Notes: a model not told the origin generated them from the sequence alone. A stretch of 64,000 nucleotides of DNA from Streptomyces sp. NBC_00490 (GCF_036013645.1 NZ_CP107869.1:10478001-10542000), one strand, 5' to 3'. Counted from the first letter of the stretch, positions 43,741-52,780 are shown. Translations and numbers: made by a program.

Positions 43741-44148
43741 GTGACCGGCGAAGCCTGCGAAATCGACATCCTCAAGGAGATCTTCCACAGACCTCCCACA
43801 CTCACGGACGCCGGGCCCACCCTGTCCAGGGACGACGCCGTCGGGCTGAAGGTCCGCGCCCTGCACGACCGCGGCTTCCCCCGCGATGTCATCGACGTCT
43901 TCAGCGCCCGCGAGCTGTACACGATCGGGGAGCTCGAGCGTCTGGGTGCGCAGCACGACGAGGAGTTCGACCTGGAGGAACTGCACGGCCGGCTCGAAGC
44001 GGTCGACTTCACCTCCGACCGCGAGTACGCCGCGTACGGCATGAGCCCTGAGCAGATCATCGAACTGCGGGCGTGGGTGCAAGACTGGCTGGATGACCTC
44101 GGTCTGCGTCTGGCCGAGCCGTACGACGAGGATGAGGACAGCGGCTGA
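43741..44148 (+). CDS. Acidic hypothetical protein
   Basis: A 135-residue protein from GTG 43741. It is rich in Asp and Glu and appears all-helical: DAVGLKVRALHDRGFPRDVI, SARELYTIGELERLGAQHD, and a C-terminal WVQDWLDDLGLRL with an acidic end. The helix-turn pairs near residues 30-70 are like those of small HTH or HhH proteins, but the strong negative charge speaks against DNA binding. No family recognised. It follows the coiled-coil gene by 10 bp. Confidence 0.55.
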   Translation: MTGEACEIDILKEIFHRPPTLTDAGPTLSRDDAVGLKVRALHDRGFPRDVIDVFSARELYTIGELERLGAQHDEEFDLEELHGRLEAVDFTSDREYAAYGMSPEQIIELRAWVQDWLDDLGLRLAEPYDEDEDSG

Positions 44149-44299
44149 CGGTTCCCGCGCGGACGTGCCACTGTCGCCGCCACCGACCCCAGGGTGAGGG
44201 CTGGGCCGCGGGCGGGCTCACCTCGGCGGCGCGGACAAGATTCGGCCGGACCAGGCTCTCCGGGCATCAACCTCCTTGCTGCGTGGGCAGGATGCGCTC

Positions 44300-44677
44300 A
44301 TGACCTTCGACTGGAAGACGCCGCCGTGGCACCGGAGCGAGGACTGTACGCATATGGCGGTGATGCTCACCCATGCCGGCGGTGGACAAGTCGGTGTCAC
44401 CACGGAGAGCGTGCGCGGTGACAACGCCACCGAGGCACTCGCCGACCTCCTCATGGGCCCGGGGGGAGTGCTGCTGCCCGGCCTGGTCGCTGTAGTCGTC
44501 CGGCGCGGCATCGACGTGATGTGGATGGCACAGCCGCCCATCCAGATAACGGCAGCAGGCGACGGCCAGTGGAACATCGCCGTCGAGGGGGCGAAAGAGG
44601 GTGAAGTGACCGCATTCTCCGCTGACGACGTGCACGACTTGCTCACCCGCCTGCAGGCTGCATACCCCGCCGGGTAA
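44300..44677 (+). CDS. Hypothetical protein
   Basis: A 125-residue protein from ATG 44300. It seems an alpha/beta fold with alternating strands: CTHMAVMLTHAGGGQVGVTT, LLPGLVAVVVRRGIDVMWMA, and GQWNIAVEGAKEGEV, then a final helix DDVHDLLTRLQAA. No membrane segment, metal site or enzyme motif is seen and the family is unknown. A perfect terminator hairpin follows 20 bp after the stop, supporting a real transcription unit that may begin at 43512. Confidence 0.6.
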   Translation: MTFDWKTPPWHRSEDCTHMAVMLTHAGGGQVGVTTESVRGDNATEALADLLMGPGGVLLPGLVAVVVRRGIDVMWMAQPPIQITAAGDGQWNIAVEGAKEGEVTAFSADDVHDLLTRLQAAYPAG

Positions 44678-44696
44678 CCCCGCCGACGAGAGCATC

Positions 44697-44734
44697 CTCG
44701 GGCCCTCGTACAGGAAGATGTACGAGGGCCCGAG
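44697..44734. terminator. Perfect hairpin terminator
   Basis: CTCGGGCCCTCGTACA (44697-44712) pairs exactly with 44719-44734 around GGAAGA. It ends the unit with the gene at 44300. Confidence 0.8.
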
Positions 44735-45202
44735 CCGCGGGCACCGATCTCGGCATAGGGACGCACGAAGTCCCCGCCGCCCAGGTGCGCGAGGGCGACA
44801 GCGCTGAGGACGCCCCGTGCGGCTCGGCTCTTGACCGCGTGAATGACCATGATGGGGGCGCCGATCCAGACGCCGCCAATGTCCTCAGGCTTCGTCGCGT
44901 TCGTCGGCCATCCCGGCTCCCTTCGGGTTCGTCGCCGTCGCCCGCCCGGTTCCGCTCGAGATCTCCTTCGACCCCTGACGTGTCGTCCTCCAGGTCCACG
45001 AACCGGGTCTCGCCGTGGCCGGAAGCGAGGAACGCGTCGACCGCAGGAGCGGCGCCGCGGGCCTGCCGACCGGTTGGCCGTCTTGTTTCAGGCGGAGCGT
45101 GGGTGCTGGCCCGCGGGGCGGGGCAAGGTGAAGGTGGTGCGCGATCCCAGGTGTTGATCGGCCTGGGCGGGGCCGTGCCAAGGACCCTGGGGAGGGACGG
45201 AC
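44735..45202. other. Gap, no certain gene
   Basis: The minus strand has protein-like scraps in two frames (for example DIGGVWIGAPIMVIHAVKSR near 44840-44900), with no start, stop or ribosome site that joins them. It could be a decayed gene. The promoter and the GGAGGG ribosome site of the next gene lie at its end. Confidence 0.35.
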
Positions 45203-46573
45203 GTGGGGCTGTTCACGCAGAGCACAGCGGACGGCGACAACGAGGGCGCGCGGGGGCCATGGCTTGAGCAGGCCGCTGGGATCGGGGAAGCCGACTTCGA
45301 CCAGGCGGAGTTCGTCGATGGCTATGCGGTGCTGCGGTGGGAGACCGGCCAGGGCGGCGTCGGGCTGGTGCACTCGCTGGTCGACGGCAACGCCAGCCCT
45401 CAGACGGTCATACATGCCTTGCGCCGACGTCATGGCGAGCGCCTTGCGGATTGGTACGCGTGTGTGGTGGCGGCGCAGACCAGCACGCAGGTGACACAAC
45501 CGTACGTGCCCCAGCTCCTTGCCTACGACATCGACGGGGGCGGCAAGCAGTACGAGACGACATGGGCTCAGCTGGCGACGGTGCTCGGGCAGCGGGCGCC
45601 GTACTGGTTTCACGCGGTGCGCGACCGCGACGCGATTGCCGCCTGGCGCCCGGGCGTCCCGCCGGCGGTCGTGCCCGCACGCGACATTGTCACCCCGGTC
45701 GCGGCGCTCGCGGAGCTTGCCGCCGACGAACCGGACGGCTCACCGGCTGCGGAGGTGTGCTGGTACTTGGCCCGGGAGGTCCGCCGCCGGGGGTATACCT
45801 CGGCCACTCGAAACATCGCCGAGCTGCGCAAGAACGCCGCCGACGGCGGGGACGGCGCCCACCTCGTGCTCGGTGCGGTGCCGGCCCCGGTCCTCCGGCC
45901 TGAGCCGCAGGAGCCGTCGGAGGTGGTCCGTCGCGCGGGCTGGCTGAGTGTCACTGAGCGCCGGGATGTCCTCGCGCACCGGGTCGCGGAGTTCGCCCGG
46001 GGTTGGGATGGCGGCCAGGACTGGCACACCGGTGCCGTGGCCAGCGTGCGCCCGCAGTCCTGCAACACCGCTGGCGAGTGGGCTCAGCGCCTGGTCCCCG
46101 CCGACTCCGGCCAGTCTCCCACCGTGCTGGAGAAGATCCTGCTGCACAACGGCCGCGACGCCGACACGGACGTCCTCCTCCACGATCCTGTCGCGGCTCT
46201 CCCGGTCCTGAGTCGCGCGCCGGGTTCGCGTAATGCCAGCCTGTTCACGTACACCCTGCAGCGGCTGCCTACCCGCTCGCCGCTCGCCGAGCTCATCTTG
46301 AGCAGCAACATCTGCTGGGTGCGCACCCAGGACGGCGCCCTGTGGCTGGCACCTGAGAGGGACGGCTGGGGAATCGGTTTCGGTTACTCGGGCAACGGCT
46401 GCCACACTCTGGCCCGCCTGATAGACGTCCTCCTGGACGACATTTCCGCCCCTGCGGTCAAACCTGAGGACCCCGCAGCACCGCAGGGCCTGTTCCAACT
46501 GCTACAGGGCACTCCCCGTGACGGCACGACTACGTACACCCGGGCCCAGTTGCAGGCCGCTCGTGCTGCATAA
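45203..46573 (+). CDS. Large hypothetical protein
   Basis: A 456-residue soluble protein from GTG 45203, 6 nt after GGAGGG. I recognise no family. It has an N-terminal part with FVDGYAVLRWETGQGGVGLV and ADWYACVVAAQTS, a middle with VCWYLAREVRRRGYTSATRN, and a C-terminal part with LILSSNICWVRTQDGALWLA and GIGFGYSGNGCHTLARLID. No membrane helix, P-loop or metal motif is seen. The codon use is typical of a real gene and the frame is long and clean. A hairpin follows the stop. Confidence 0.65.
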   Translation: MGLFTQSTADGDNEGARGPWLEQAAGIGEADFDQAEFVDGYAVLRWETGQGGVGLVHSLVDGNASPQTVIHALRRRHGERLADWYACVVAAQTSTQVTQPYVPQLLAYDIDGGGKQYETTWAQLATVLGQRAPYWFHAVRDRDAIAAWRPGVPPAVVPARDIVTPVAALAELAADEPDGSPAAEVCWYLAREVRRRGYTSATRNIAELRKNAADGGDGAHLVLGAVPAPVLRPEPQEPSEVVRRAGWLSVTERRDVLAHRVAEFARGWDGGQDWHTGAVASVRPQSCNTAGEWAQRLVPADSGQSPTVLEKILLHNGRDADTDVLLHDPVAALPVLSRAPGSRNASLFTYTLQRLPTRSPLAELILSSNICWVRTQDGALWLAPERDGWGIGFGYSGNGCHTLARLIDVLLDDISAPAVKPEDPAAPQGLFQLLQGTPRDGTTTYTRAQLQAARAA

Positions 46574-46641
46574 CCGGAACGCTCCGTCGGCGGGATCCTG
46601 GCGGTCCAGATCCTGTTCTCGAGGCTGCAGCAGCGTTCCGG
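46574..46641. terminator. Compound hairpin, probable terminator
   Basis: CCGGAACGCT at 46574 and AGCGTTCCGG ending at 46641 pair perfectly; a second, less perfect stem (GGATCCTGG with CCAGATCC) fits inside. It follows the gene at 45203 and faces the end of the HEPN-like gene. Confidence 0.5.
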
Positions 46642-46760
46642 ACGTGAAGGTCCCCTGCGGTGGTGCCGGATGGCGGGTTGCCTGGAAGGGGTGGGTCCTC
46701 GCGTGTTAGCCCGCGGAATGCGCCGCGAGCTCACCGTGAGCGCGGTACCCGTGGCTGGTT

Positions 46761-47207
46761 TCATGGGCCGAGCAGCGCGAAGTACCGGTCGCGGGCTTCT
46801 TGCTCCAGGTCGCGCTCGATGGTGCGGACCACGTTCAATGCGGCGTTTTCCACCGCGGCCGTGTCGATGTGTCCGAACGAGGCTTCCCCTCCGAGCGCGA
46901 TGTCCAGGCCCTTTAGCTGGCGCAGGGCGCTCCCCTTCTGGCCGGTGGGCGCCGGTGACTCAGCTCGCTCATCAACAAACACAGCGTCCACGAGATGTTC
47001 CAGGGCGTTGCGCACCGTGCGCAGCAGCGGATGCCCGACTTCGGGCTCGACCCCTCGTTCCGTCTGTAGGCGGGCGCGCCACTGCTCCAGCTGGAAGGCA
47101 GCCCAGACCAGCGTGTGCTCGGAGGCCCACTGCTCGCGGAAGTCGCGGGCCAGGTCCTCCTCCGTGGGGCTCCACTCCTCCATACGCTCGTAGTTGCGGT
47201 CGTTCAC
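46761..47207 (-). CDS. HEPN-like protein
   Basis: A 148-residue all-helical protein from GTG 47207. The motif RNALEH (66-71) fits the R-x4-H active site of HEPN ribonucleases, in a helix preceded by FQLEQWRARLQTERG as the partner helix. HEPN domains are common toxins and effectors that cut RNA. The frame upstream keeps some protein character (KPYRDVRERAAVNDRNYERM) before a stop, and another frame nearby has MVEFSSFSAATRQNEEHALF, so the gene may have lost its 5' part by a frameshift near 47260. No antitoxin partner is certain; the next gene upstream on the same strand is at 47462. Confidence 0.5.
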   Translation of the reverse strand: MNDRNYERMEEWSPTEEDLARDFREQWASEHTLVWAAFQLEQWRARLQTERGVEPEVGHPLLRTVRNALEHLVDAVFVDERAESPAPTGQKGSALRQLKGLDIALGGEASFGHIDTAAVENAALNVVRTIERDLEQEARDRYFALLGP

Positions 47208-47461
47208 CGCCGCCCGCTCGCGGACGTCCCGGTACGGCTTCGGCCCAGACCCGGACGAAGAACAGCGCGTGCTCCTCGTTCTGGCGGGTGGCTGCTGAGA
47301 AGGATGAGAATTCGACCATGTACGAACTGCCGCTCATCCCACGGCCCGCGGGCGGCAGGTTTTTTGAGGCACTACTCCGCGGGGAGTGCGCACTGCGACG
47401 AGTGGTGGCAGGGCGACATGGGGCCCCGCTCACCTCGAGTGCGAGGGCTTCGGCCTTACCG

Positions 47462-47908
47462 TCACCCCATCGCTGCGTAGTCCTGCGGTGCCTGGCGAAG
47501 GATCTCGACCATCTGGTCTTCGGCATTCGTCCGAACGGCCACCGCCGACGCACTCGCGATCTTCTGGAACAGGACGTCGGCGGGGATCGGCGGCAGGCCA
47601 GCGAAGAGAGGATGATGGTCTGCACCAGCTCCTTCGCTGAACTCGCGGTGCAGCAGCCACACCGCCTCGGCGAACATGCCGTAACTGCTCTGGTGTTTGC
47701 TCCACAGGCACCGCAGCGCGTCGCCCCCGAAGTCCCGCTTGATGAATCCCCAGTGGTAAGCCATCTCAGCTGTCTTGTCCGGGAAATTGCCGTCGTTGAG
47801 GTACCTGATCCAGTCGTTCAGGATGTCCCAGCGCAACGCGTTGACGATTACCCCGGTCGGCGCTTCGCTCAGGCGTAAGTCGGCCAGGAACTCACCATCG
47901 GTTGTCAT
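47462..47908 (-). CDS. Hypothetical protein
   Basis: A 148-residue soluble, mostly helical protein. It has aromatic-rich helices, LRWDILNDWIRYLNDGNFPD, MAYHWGFIKRDFGGDALRCL and AVWLLHREFSEG. No family, metal or nucleotide motif is recognised. It lies about 250 bp upstream of the HEPN-like gene on the same strand, so it may be its partner, but the gap and a possible frameshift there leave this open. Confidence 0.55.
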   Translation of the reverse strand: MTTDGEFLADLRLSEAPTGVIVNALRWDILNDWIRYLNDGNFPDKTAEMAYHWGFIKRDFGGDALRCLWSKHQSSYGMFAEAVWLLHREFSEGAGADHHPLFAGLPPIPADVLFQKIASASAVAVRTNAEDQMVEILRQAPQDYAAMG

Positions 47909-48060
47909 ACAGCGACGGTAGCGAGAAATGCGGCCGCCCCGCCATGGCGCCTGTCCCTTGGCCGACTTCCGCTCGACTCTGTATGCCCCATGTCTGGGGG
48001 AGGGGAAGGCAGGCTGCGCAGTTCCGGGCAGCCCGCCCCAAGGGGGCAGTTACCACGGAG

Positions 48061-49635
48061 TCAGAGGGTCTCGAGTAGCGCGCTCTCGTGTTCGGGACGG
48101 CCCGCGCGCCGCAGCGCAAGGACCAGATCGTGGCGTTTACTCACCGCGAGTACGGTGCGTGCCGCCTTGAGGACGTGCAGCGTCTCGTGCTCGCTCAGCC
48201 CTCCGAGAACGGGGGGAATGCGATCTGGCGGGCGCAGATAACTCACGTCGATCAGGAGCTGATCGGCCTGGAAGGGAGACACCTTGCGCAGGATCTGTAC
48301 GACCTGAAGCAGGCTCTCCGCAGGGCGATGGGTAGCGATCTTCTGCAGCAACATGCGAGGCAGGCTCAGGCCGTTCCAGGCGTCCATGACGGCAGGGATG
48401 TCGGCGGCGTTCGTCACCGTGCCCACGAGGTTGAGCAGGTCGTCGGCGTCGGCGTCCTTCCCGCACCAGTAGAGCAGCTCGACCAGGTTCGCCACGAGCT
48501 CGGGCTCGCTGGCGCGGATGATTTCCTCGAACGTGTCCGGATGCTCGCGTGCGGCGTAGAAGACGTCCAGGACCTCTTTGCGAAGCGCAGCAGCGTGCGC
48601 CTCCCGGTCGTACGGTTCGTTCGTCGCGGTGCCGCTGTGTGCGGAGTTGTCCGTCAGCGCGCTGCTGGTGGCGGGGTTGTCCGGCGAGTTGTCCCGGTGC
48701 ATTTCCCCGGCGAGTCGGTCGAGCCGGTCGGCTCCGTCGTCCAGGCGCCGGGAGGCCTTGGCCAGGGCCTGGTCGATATCGTCCAGCCCCGCCCCCGGCC
48801 CGCCGTGCGTGGTCTGTTCCTGCTCGAGTACAGGAAGGGTGCCGGCGTTTGTGTCGGAGGATGTGCCACGGAGTTGATCGAGTGCCGCCTGCAGGACGCG
48901 GACCTGTTCGGCGGCCTCCTCTGCGAGGCGGTCGGCCCGGTGGCGTTCCGCACGGGCCCGCTCCAGCTCCGCCTCGGCTGCCTTGCGCTGCTCCTCGCTG
49001 CGGGTGAGCTCGGCCCGAACCTGGTCGAGCGGCCGCAGCGCGGCAGAACGGGCAAGGGGCCGGTCGCGTTCGGCCTGCAGGGTTTCGACGTCGCGCCGGA
49101 GCCTTTCCACCATCGTCAGCAGGACCAGGACCAGCTGATTGGCGCTGGCCCGCGCGTTTTCCAGCTCGGTCGCCCGTTCCAGGGCGCGAACGAGCTGGCC
49201 CTGCGTGGCGAGATGCTGTCGCTGCACAGCCACCAGTCCCGCCGTGTTCTCGGATGGTGCACCGCGCTCGGAGAGCTGCTCAGATGGCGACGGGGCCGCC
49301 CCGTCGGCCGACGGGGGACTACCGCGGCCCGACGTCAGGGCGCGGGCCTCGAGCAGCAGACGATCCCGTCCGGCAGCATCTGTTGAGCACACATCGGCGA
49401 TCGCCTCGACGAACTCGTCGTCCAGGGCAACACCGGCCAGCCGCGCCGACACTGTCGTGCGGCTGGGAACGCGGCCGCTGGTGAAGTGCTCTCTGGTCAG
49501 TCCTTTAAGCACGTCGTCAAGGCGCAGGTCTCGGCGGTTCAACCAGCCGCGCAGCAACCGCGCCCGATCGTTGGCCTGCGGCGTGGGTCCCTTCAGCGGC
49601 CCCCACGGACGGGTGCGCCGACGCCCTTCGATCAA
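48061..49635 (-). CDS. HTH / coiled-coil / helical-tail conflict-type protein
   Basis: The protein is 524 residues from TTG 49635, 6 nt after GAGGAG. Residues about 20-100 are an HTH-like domain (DRARLLRGWLNRRDLRLDDV, then RVPSRTTVSARLAGVALDD) of the same plan as in the NTPase gene at 39615. A long coiled coil follows (about 130-255: RSEEQRKAAEAELERARAE). The last 180 residues are helical, opening VLDVFYAAREHPDTFEEIIR and ending in a LALRRAGRPEHESALLE helix. No catalytic motif. A small one-TM gene lies divergently 182 bp away. Confidence 0.75.
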   Translation of the reverse strand: MIEGRRRTRPWGPLKGPTPQANDRARLLRGWLNRRDLRLDDVLKGLTREHFTSGRVPSRTTVSARLAGVALDDEFVEAIADVCSTDAAGRDRLLLEARALTSGRGSPPSADGAAPSPSEQLSERGAPSENTAGLVAVQRQHLATQGQLVRALERATELENARASANQLVLVLLTMVERLRRDVETLQAERDRPLARSAALRPLDQVRAELTRSEEQRKAAEAELERARAERHRADRLAEEAAEQVRVLQAALDQLRGTSSDTNAGTLPVLEQEQTTHGGPGAGLDDIDQALAKASRRLDDGADRLDRLAGEMHRDNSPDNPATSSALTDNSAHSGTATNEPYDREAHAAALRKEVLDVFYAAREHPDTFEEIIRASEPELVANLVELLYWCGKDADADDLLNLVGTVTNAADIPAVMDAWNGLSLPRMLLQKIATHRPAESLLQVVQILRKVSPFQADQLLIDVSYLRPPDRIPPVLGGLSEHETLHVLKAARTVLAVSKRHDLVLALRRAGRPEHESALLETL

Positions 49636-49817
49636 CGTGTACTCCTCGGCAACTCACGGACAACCGGCCCTTGTTCGCACTTGTCCGCACCGGAACGCGA
49701 ACAAGTAGACCGGCTCATCTCAGCAGATGCAGCGTTACGGCACACACCGTCACCCCGACGCATCCGTTGGCCAGGACCGTGCACCACCAATGCCTACATA
49801 TTCTGGAGGCTCCGCCC

Positions 49818-50018
49818 ATGCCTGAACCCCTGGATCGTGCTGTCGCCCTCATCGCCGAGGGGCTGCTGACCCAGTTGCCCGCACAGCTGATCACCGCGGT
49901 CGTCATCGCTGGGGCTGGCGTATGGGTGCGGCGCCGCACGCGAACCCCAGTGAATCCGGCCGCGCGCAGCGGCGAAGACCCCGGCCGCCAGCGTGCACGA
50001 CGGCAGGACGATCAGTAG
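49818..50018 (+). CDS. 66-residue one-TM peptide
   Basis: ATG 49818 follows GGAGG by 8 nt. The peptide has an N-terminal helix (PEPLDRAVALIAEGLLTQLP), one membrane helix (AQLITAVVIAGAGVWV) and a basic, polar tail with several Arg. It is divergent from the HTH/coiled-coil gene, as the 39-residue peptide is from the HTH-NTPase gene. A membrane effector held in check by its neighbour is possible. Confidence 0.65.
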   Translation: MPEPLDRAVALIAEGLLTQLPAQLITAVVIAGAGVWVRRRTRTPVNPAARSGEDPGRQRARRQDDQ

Positions 50019-50078
50019 TCCGCACGCGCTTCCTGGGCGCGTGCGCCAACCGTGACACAGAACGAGGTTGAGCAGCGG

Positions 50079-51152
50079 CTACGCGTCGCCTTCTTCGTCG
50101 TCGGGGTGCTCGAGGTCCTGGTTCAGCACACGCAGCAGGGCGTGAGCCAGGAGGATCGCTGGCAGAACAAACTCCGGACGATAGGTGTCGGGCGACGCCT
50201 CGTGCGCTCCCAGGTGGCGGTTGAAGGTGTCCTGGGTGGCGCCGGGCCCGAAGGCGTTCCGCATGCCCGCCAGCACGAGGTAGGGCTTGAACTGCAGGAG
50301 CTTGAGGTCGCCCCAGTCGTCCGCGTCATCCAGAGCACTGCTGATAGTGCCGTGATGGCTTCCCTTCAGGTACGCGACCTGGGGGAAGGAACGCCGGATC
50401 CAGGCGTTGCCGTGCCTCTTCATCGTGGTCTCGAGCACATTGCCCGCCAGGGCCTGGGCTCCCTCGCTGAAACCGGCCCGCGCGGTGTGAGAGGCAGAGC
50501 TCAGGAGTGTGACCAAGTCGGTGAGCTCGGGGTGGGTGATGATCTTGAGGCTGGCATCGATGTCGTCGAGAACGTCGTCGCGGCGTTCGCAGAGGAGGGC
50601 GTGGCGCTCTGTGCGCGTGCCGAGGGGTAGCAGGGCCTTCACAATCTCGGTCCGGGGTGCCCATGCCAGGGACAGTCCGTCATCCGCGCCCATGTCCAGG
50701 ACCGTGGAGAGGTCCCCAGTGTCGAGGCCGCTGAGGTTCGCCGGCAGGAAGAACGCCGCTGCCGCCGCGAGCTGGTCCAGCAGCGTGCGAGGGAGCGACA
50801 CACTGCGCACGACGTCGTTGATGCGACCGTGCCAGTCGGAGATCGCGTTGAGATCGCCTGGGAGGGCGAGGACAGGCCCGGCGATCTCCTGGTACCGGCG
50901 TTGGGCATCCAGGGCAGCCTGATACGCCCCGGTGGTCAGTCCCATCGAGCGACGAGTGGACTCAAGCCAGCGAGTCTGGCGAAGGAGCGGCGCCCACTTC
51001 CTATCGATGGAGTTGAGGACAGCCGCGGTCCGCGCGGCCGACTTCATGAAGCCGGGCAGACCGATGCTGGAAGCGGAGCCTTTCCGCGCTTCCGCTTCTT
51101 GATCGAAGTCTTCTGCTCTGTCTTCGGCGCCCGAGGGGGCCTCGTCGTTCAT
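50079..51152 (-). CDS. Hypothetical protein
   Basis: The protein is 357 residues from ATG 51152; the frame opens further upstream but without protein character. It is helical throughout, with RQTRWLESTRRSMGLTTGAY, AYQAALDAQRRYQEIAGPVL, LPRTLLDQLAAAAAFFLPAN, and GNAWIRRSFPQVAYLKGSHH. It ends in an acidic tail EHPDDEEGDA. It resembles in style Streptomyces proteins of unknown role that sit in conflict islands, but I recognise no family. It converges on the one-TM peptide gene, 60 bp apart. Confidence 0.6.
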   Translation of the reverse strand: MNDEAPSGAEDRAEDFDQEAEARKGSASSIGLPGFMKSAARTAAVLNSIDRKWAPLLRQTRWLESTRRSMGLTTGAYQAALDAQRRYQEIAGPVLALPGDLNAISDWHGRINDVVRSVSLPRTLLDQLAAAAAFFLPANLSGLDTGDLSTVLDMGADDGLSLAWAPRTEIVKALLPLGTRTERHALLCERRDDVLDDIDASLKIITHPELTDLVTLLSSASHTARAGFSEGAQALAGNVLETTMKRHGNAWIRRSFPQVAYLKGSHHGTISSALDDADDWGDLKLLQFKPYLVLAGMRNAFGPGATQDTFNRHLGAHEASPDTYRPEFVLPAILLAHALLRVLNQDLEHPDDEEGDA

Positions 51153-51691
51153 GCGGGCATGATCCCCGTTCCGCCACAGCAGGGCACCCCCATTTGTGGC
51201 TGCGGGCCCCAGCTGCAACCACAACCAGCGCCCGCACCGCGTAGCCACGGCAGCCGTTTCGACTCAGCTGACAGGAGCCGGGGTGATCGTCAACACCTCC
51301 GGACAACCAGGTCCCGGATGCCCCGACCCAGTCAGTACTGCTGCGCTCGCCCACTGAACTTCTCCCTTCTCCCGGCTGGCCTGGTGCCAGGCCCGGGCGC
51401 CCAGGGCCCAGCGGCACGGCGGAAGCCGGTCAATGCCTCGTAGGACGATCAGTGGCCACGTTAGCCAGCCCCCTGTGACCGGAGAACAGCATGTCTTCAG
51501 CTGGAAGGCTGATAGATCGTCCTCACTCCGGAGTTTCCGTAGACGGCGGGATGTCACGGCACTGTTCCTTGCACCGCCAGCGGCCTGGCCGACAGACCGG
51601 GGCCCTACGTCGAGTCCTCACGGTGAACCCTTCGGGTACCGGGCAGGCAGACCCTCGGCCAAGGGGTGGTGCCGCTGGTACCGTCGCTCGT
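51153..51691. other. Gap upstream of the toxin-antitoxin pair
   Basis: No gene recognised on either strand. It must hold the promoter of the pair at 51692; no clear -10/-35 or operator palindrome was identified. Confidence 0.4.
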
Positions 51692-51994
51692 ATGGACCAG
51701 AACGGATCGCCTGTGCCGTCCTTCGGGCCGGAGGAGTACGCGCGCGTCGCGGCAGCCGCCGACCTCGTCGGCAAATCCCCCCAGGACTTCGTCCGCGAAG
51801 CGGCGCTCAAGGCTGCCGAGGACCCGTTCCTCAAGGCCCTCGGCAAGACCCGCGACCGCGTCCCGCAGCTCGCCGACGTCTTCGCCACCCAGGACACCCC
51901 CGCCGCCGACACCAGCACGGACGCGTGGCCCGACCCCGCGCCCATGGGCAGCCGCGACCTGCACGAGTCCCAGCGGCACGGTCACGCCGCGTGA
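51692..51994 (+). CDS. Antitoxin of a Doc-type toxin-antitoxin pair
   Basis: A 100-residue protein from ATG 51692. The N-terminal half looks like a ribbon-helix-helix or similar DNA-binding antitoxin: SFGPEEYARVAAAADLVGKS and PQDFVREAALKAAEDPF. The C-terminal half is extended and acidic, as expected for a toxin-wrapping tail. Its stop overlaps the start of the toxin gene by 4 bp. Such antitoxins usually repress their own promoter. Confidence 0.65.
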   Translation: MDQNGSPVPSFGPEEYARVAAAADLVGKSPQDFVREAALKAAEDPFLKALGKTRDRVPQLADVFATQDTPAADTSTDAWPDPAPMGSRDLHESQRHGHAA

Positions 51995-52362
51995 CCCGGT
52001 TCCTCACCCCGCAAGAGCTCCTGCAGATCGCGCAGACCCTCCCGGGCGACCCGGCCTGTCTCGACCTGGGCGTGCTCGACGGCGCTTGCGCTCGAGTCGA
52101 GGCCCACTACATGGGCCGTGACGTGTACGCGAGCGACTGGCTGAAGGCTGCGGCCATGCTGGAGAGCATCGCGCTGCACGAGCCGCTCGAGGCGAAGAAC
52201 GAGTTCTTCGCCTGGCTGATCGCCGAGACGTTCCTCAACACCAACGGCGTCACCCTGGACTACGAGCCGGAAGAAGCCCTCGCGCTCGTCATGCGCGCCA
52301 AGCACAAGGGCGCCCGGGTCCAGGAGATCGCCGCGCAGCTGCGCGCCTGGTCCGCCAGCTGA
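51991..52362 (+). CDS. Doc/Fic-type toxin with a degenerate Fic motif
   Basis: A 123-residue protein from GTG 51991. The Doc plan is clear: FLTPQELLQIAQTLPGD, DLGVLDGACARVEAHYMGRD, and ASDWLKAAAMLESIALHEPL. The Fic motif, normally HPFx(D/E)GN(G/K)R, reads HEPLEAKNEF (63-72): His63, Pro65 and Asn70 are kept, but the Gly and the last Arg are not. Doc phosphorylates EF-Tu with a variant of this motif; here chemistry may be altered or lost. I recall similar Fic-family toxins in other streptomycetes, so the change may be a subfamily trait. Confidence 0.75.
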   Translation: MTRFLTPQELLQIAQTLPGDPACLDLGVLDGACARVEAHYMGRDVYASDWLKAAAMLESIALHEPLEAKNEFFAWLIAETFLNTNGVTLDYEPEEALALVMRAKHKGARVQEIAAQLRAWSAS

Positions 52363-52470
52363 AGTCGCGAGCGCAGCCGGGTCTACCCCTTCTCGCCATC
52401 ATCGGGCACCGCGAGAGCGATGGCCTGCTCGTCCTCCGCCTTACCGCAGCACTCAGTCGCTCGATAAGAG

Positions 52471-52780
52471 CGCCGTGTCCGCAGCGGCGCCGCCCGCGAG
52501 GCGGTTCTCCTGCGCAGCCAAGGTGGGTGCGAGAGCCCCGACTGCCTGCTCGCCGTCCTGCCCTACCGCACTGGAGCAGGACGGCCCTTGCTGGAGATCG
52601 ATCACATCGAGACCACGCCCAGGGCAGCCGCGACCACCCAAGCTCCATGATCGCACTGTGCCCCAACTGCCATGCCACAAGACCCGCGGTGCGGACCGTA
52701 GCGCACTGCGGGAGCTACTGAGGAGCGTGGCAAGGGCCCTGGACGCTGTCGTGATGCAGCAGGCGCAGGACAGTCCACGC
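52471..52780 (+). pseudogene. HNH endonuclease relic with frameshifts
   Basis: Three consecutive blocks of an HNH domain appear in three frames: AREAVLLRSQGGCESPDC and GRPLLEIDHI, then GSRDHPSSMIALCPNCHAT, then KTRGADRSALRELLRSVARA. The zinc Cys pair and the DH and CPNCH motifs are intact in pieces. Two frameshifts and the absence of an upstream start make it dead. The domain is like those of stand-alone restriction nucleases. The rest of this 600-bp gap (52363-52958) holds nothing else recognised. Confidence 0.75.

Noticed and set aside
44762..45000. Protein-like minus-strand stretches (for example IGGVWIGAPIMVIHAVKS)
   Set aside because: They fall in two frames with no joined start and stop. 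I could not define a gene.
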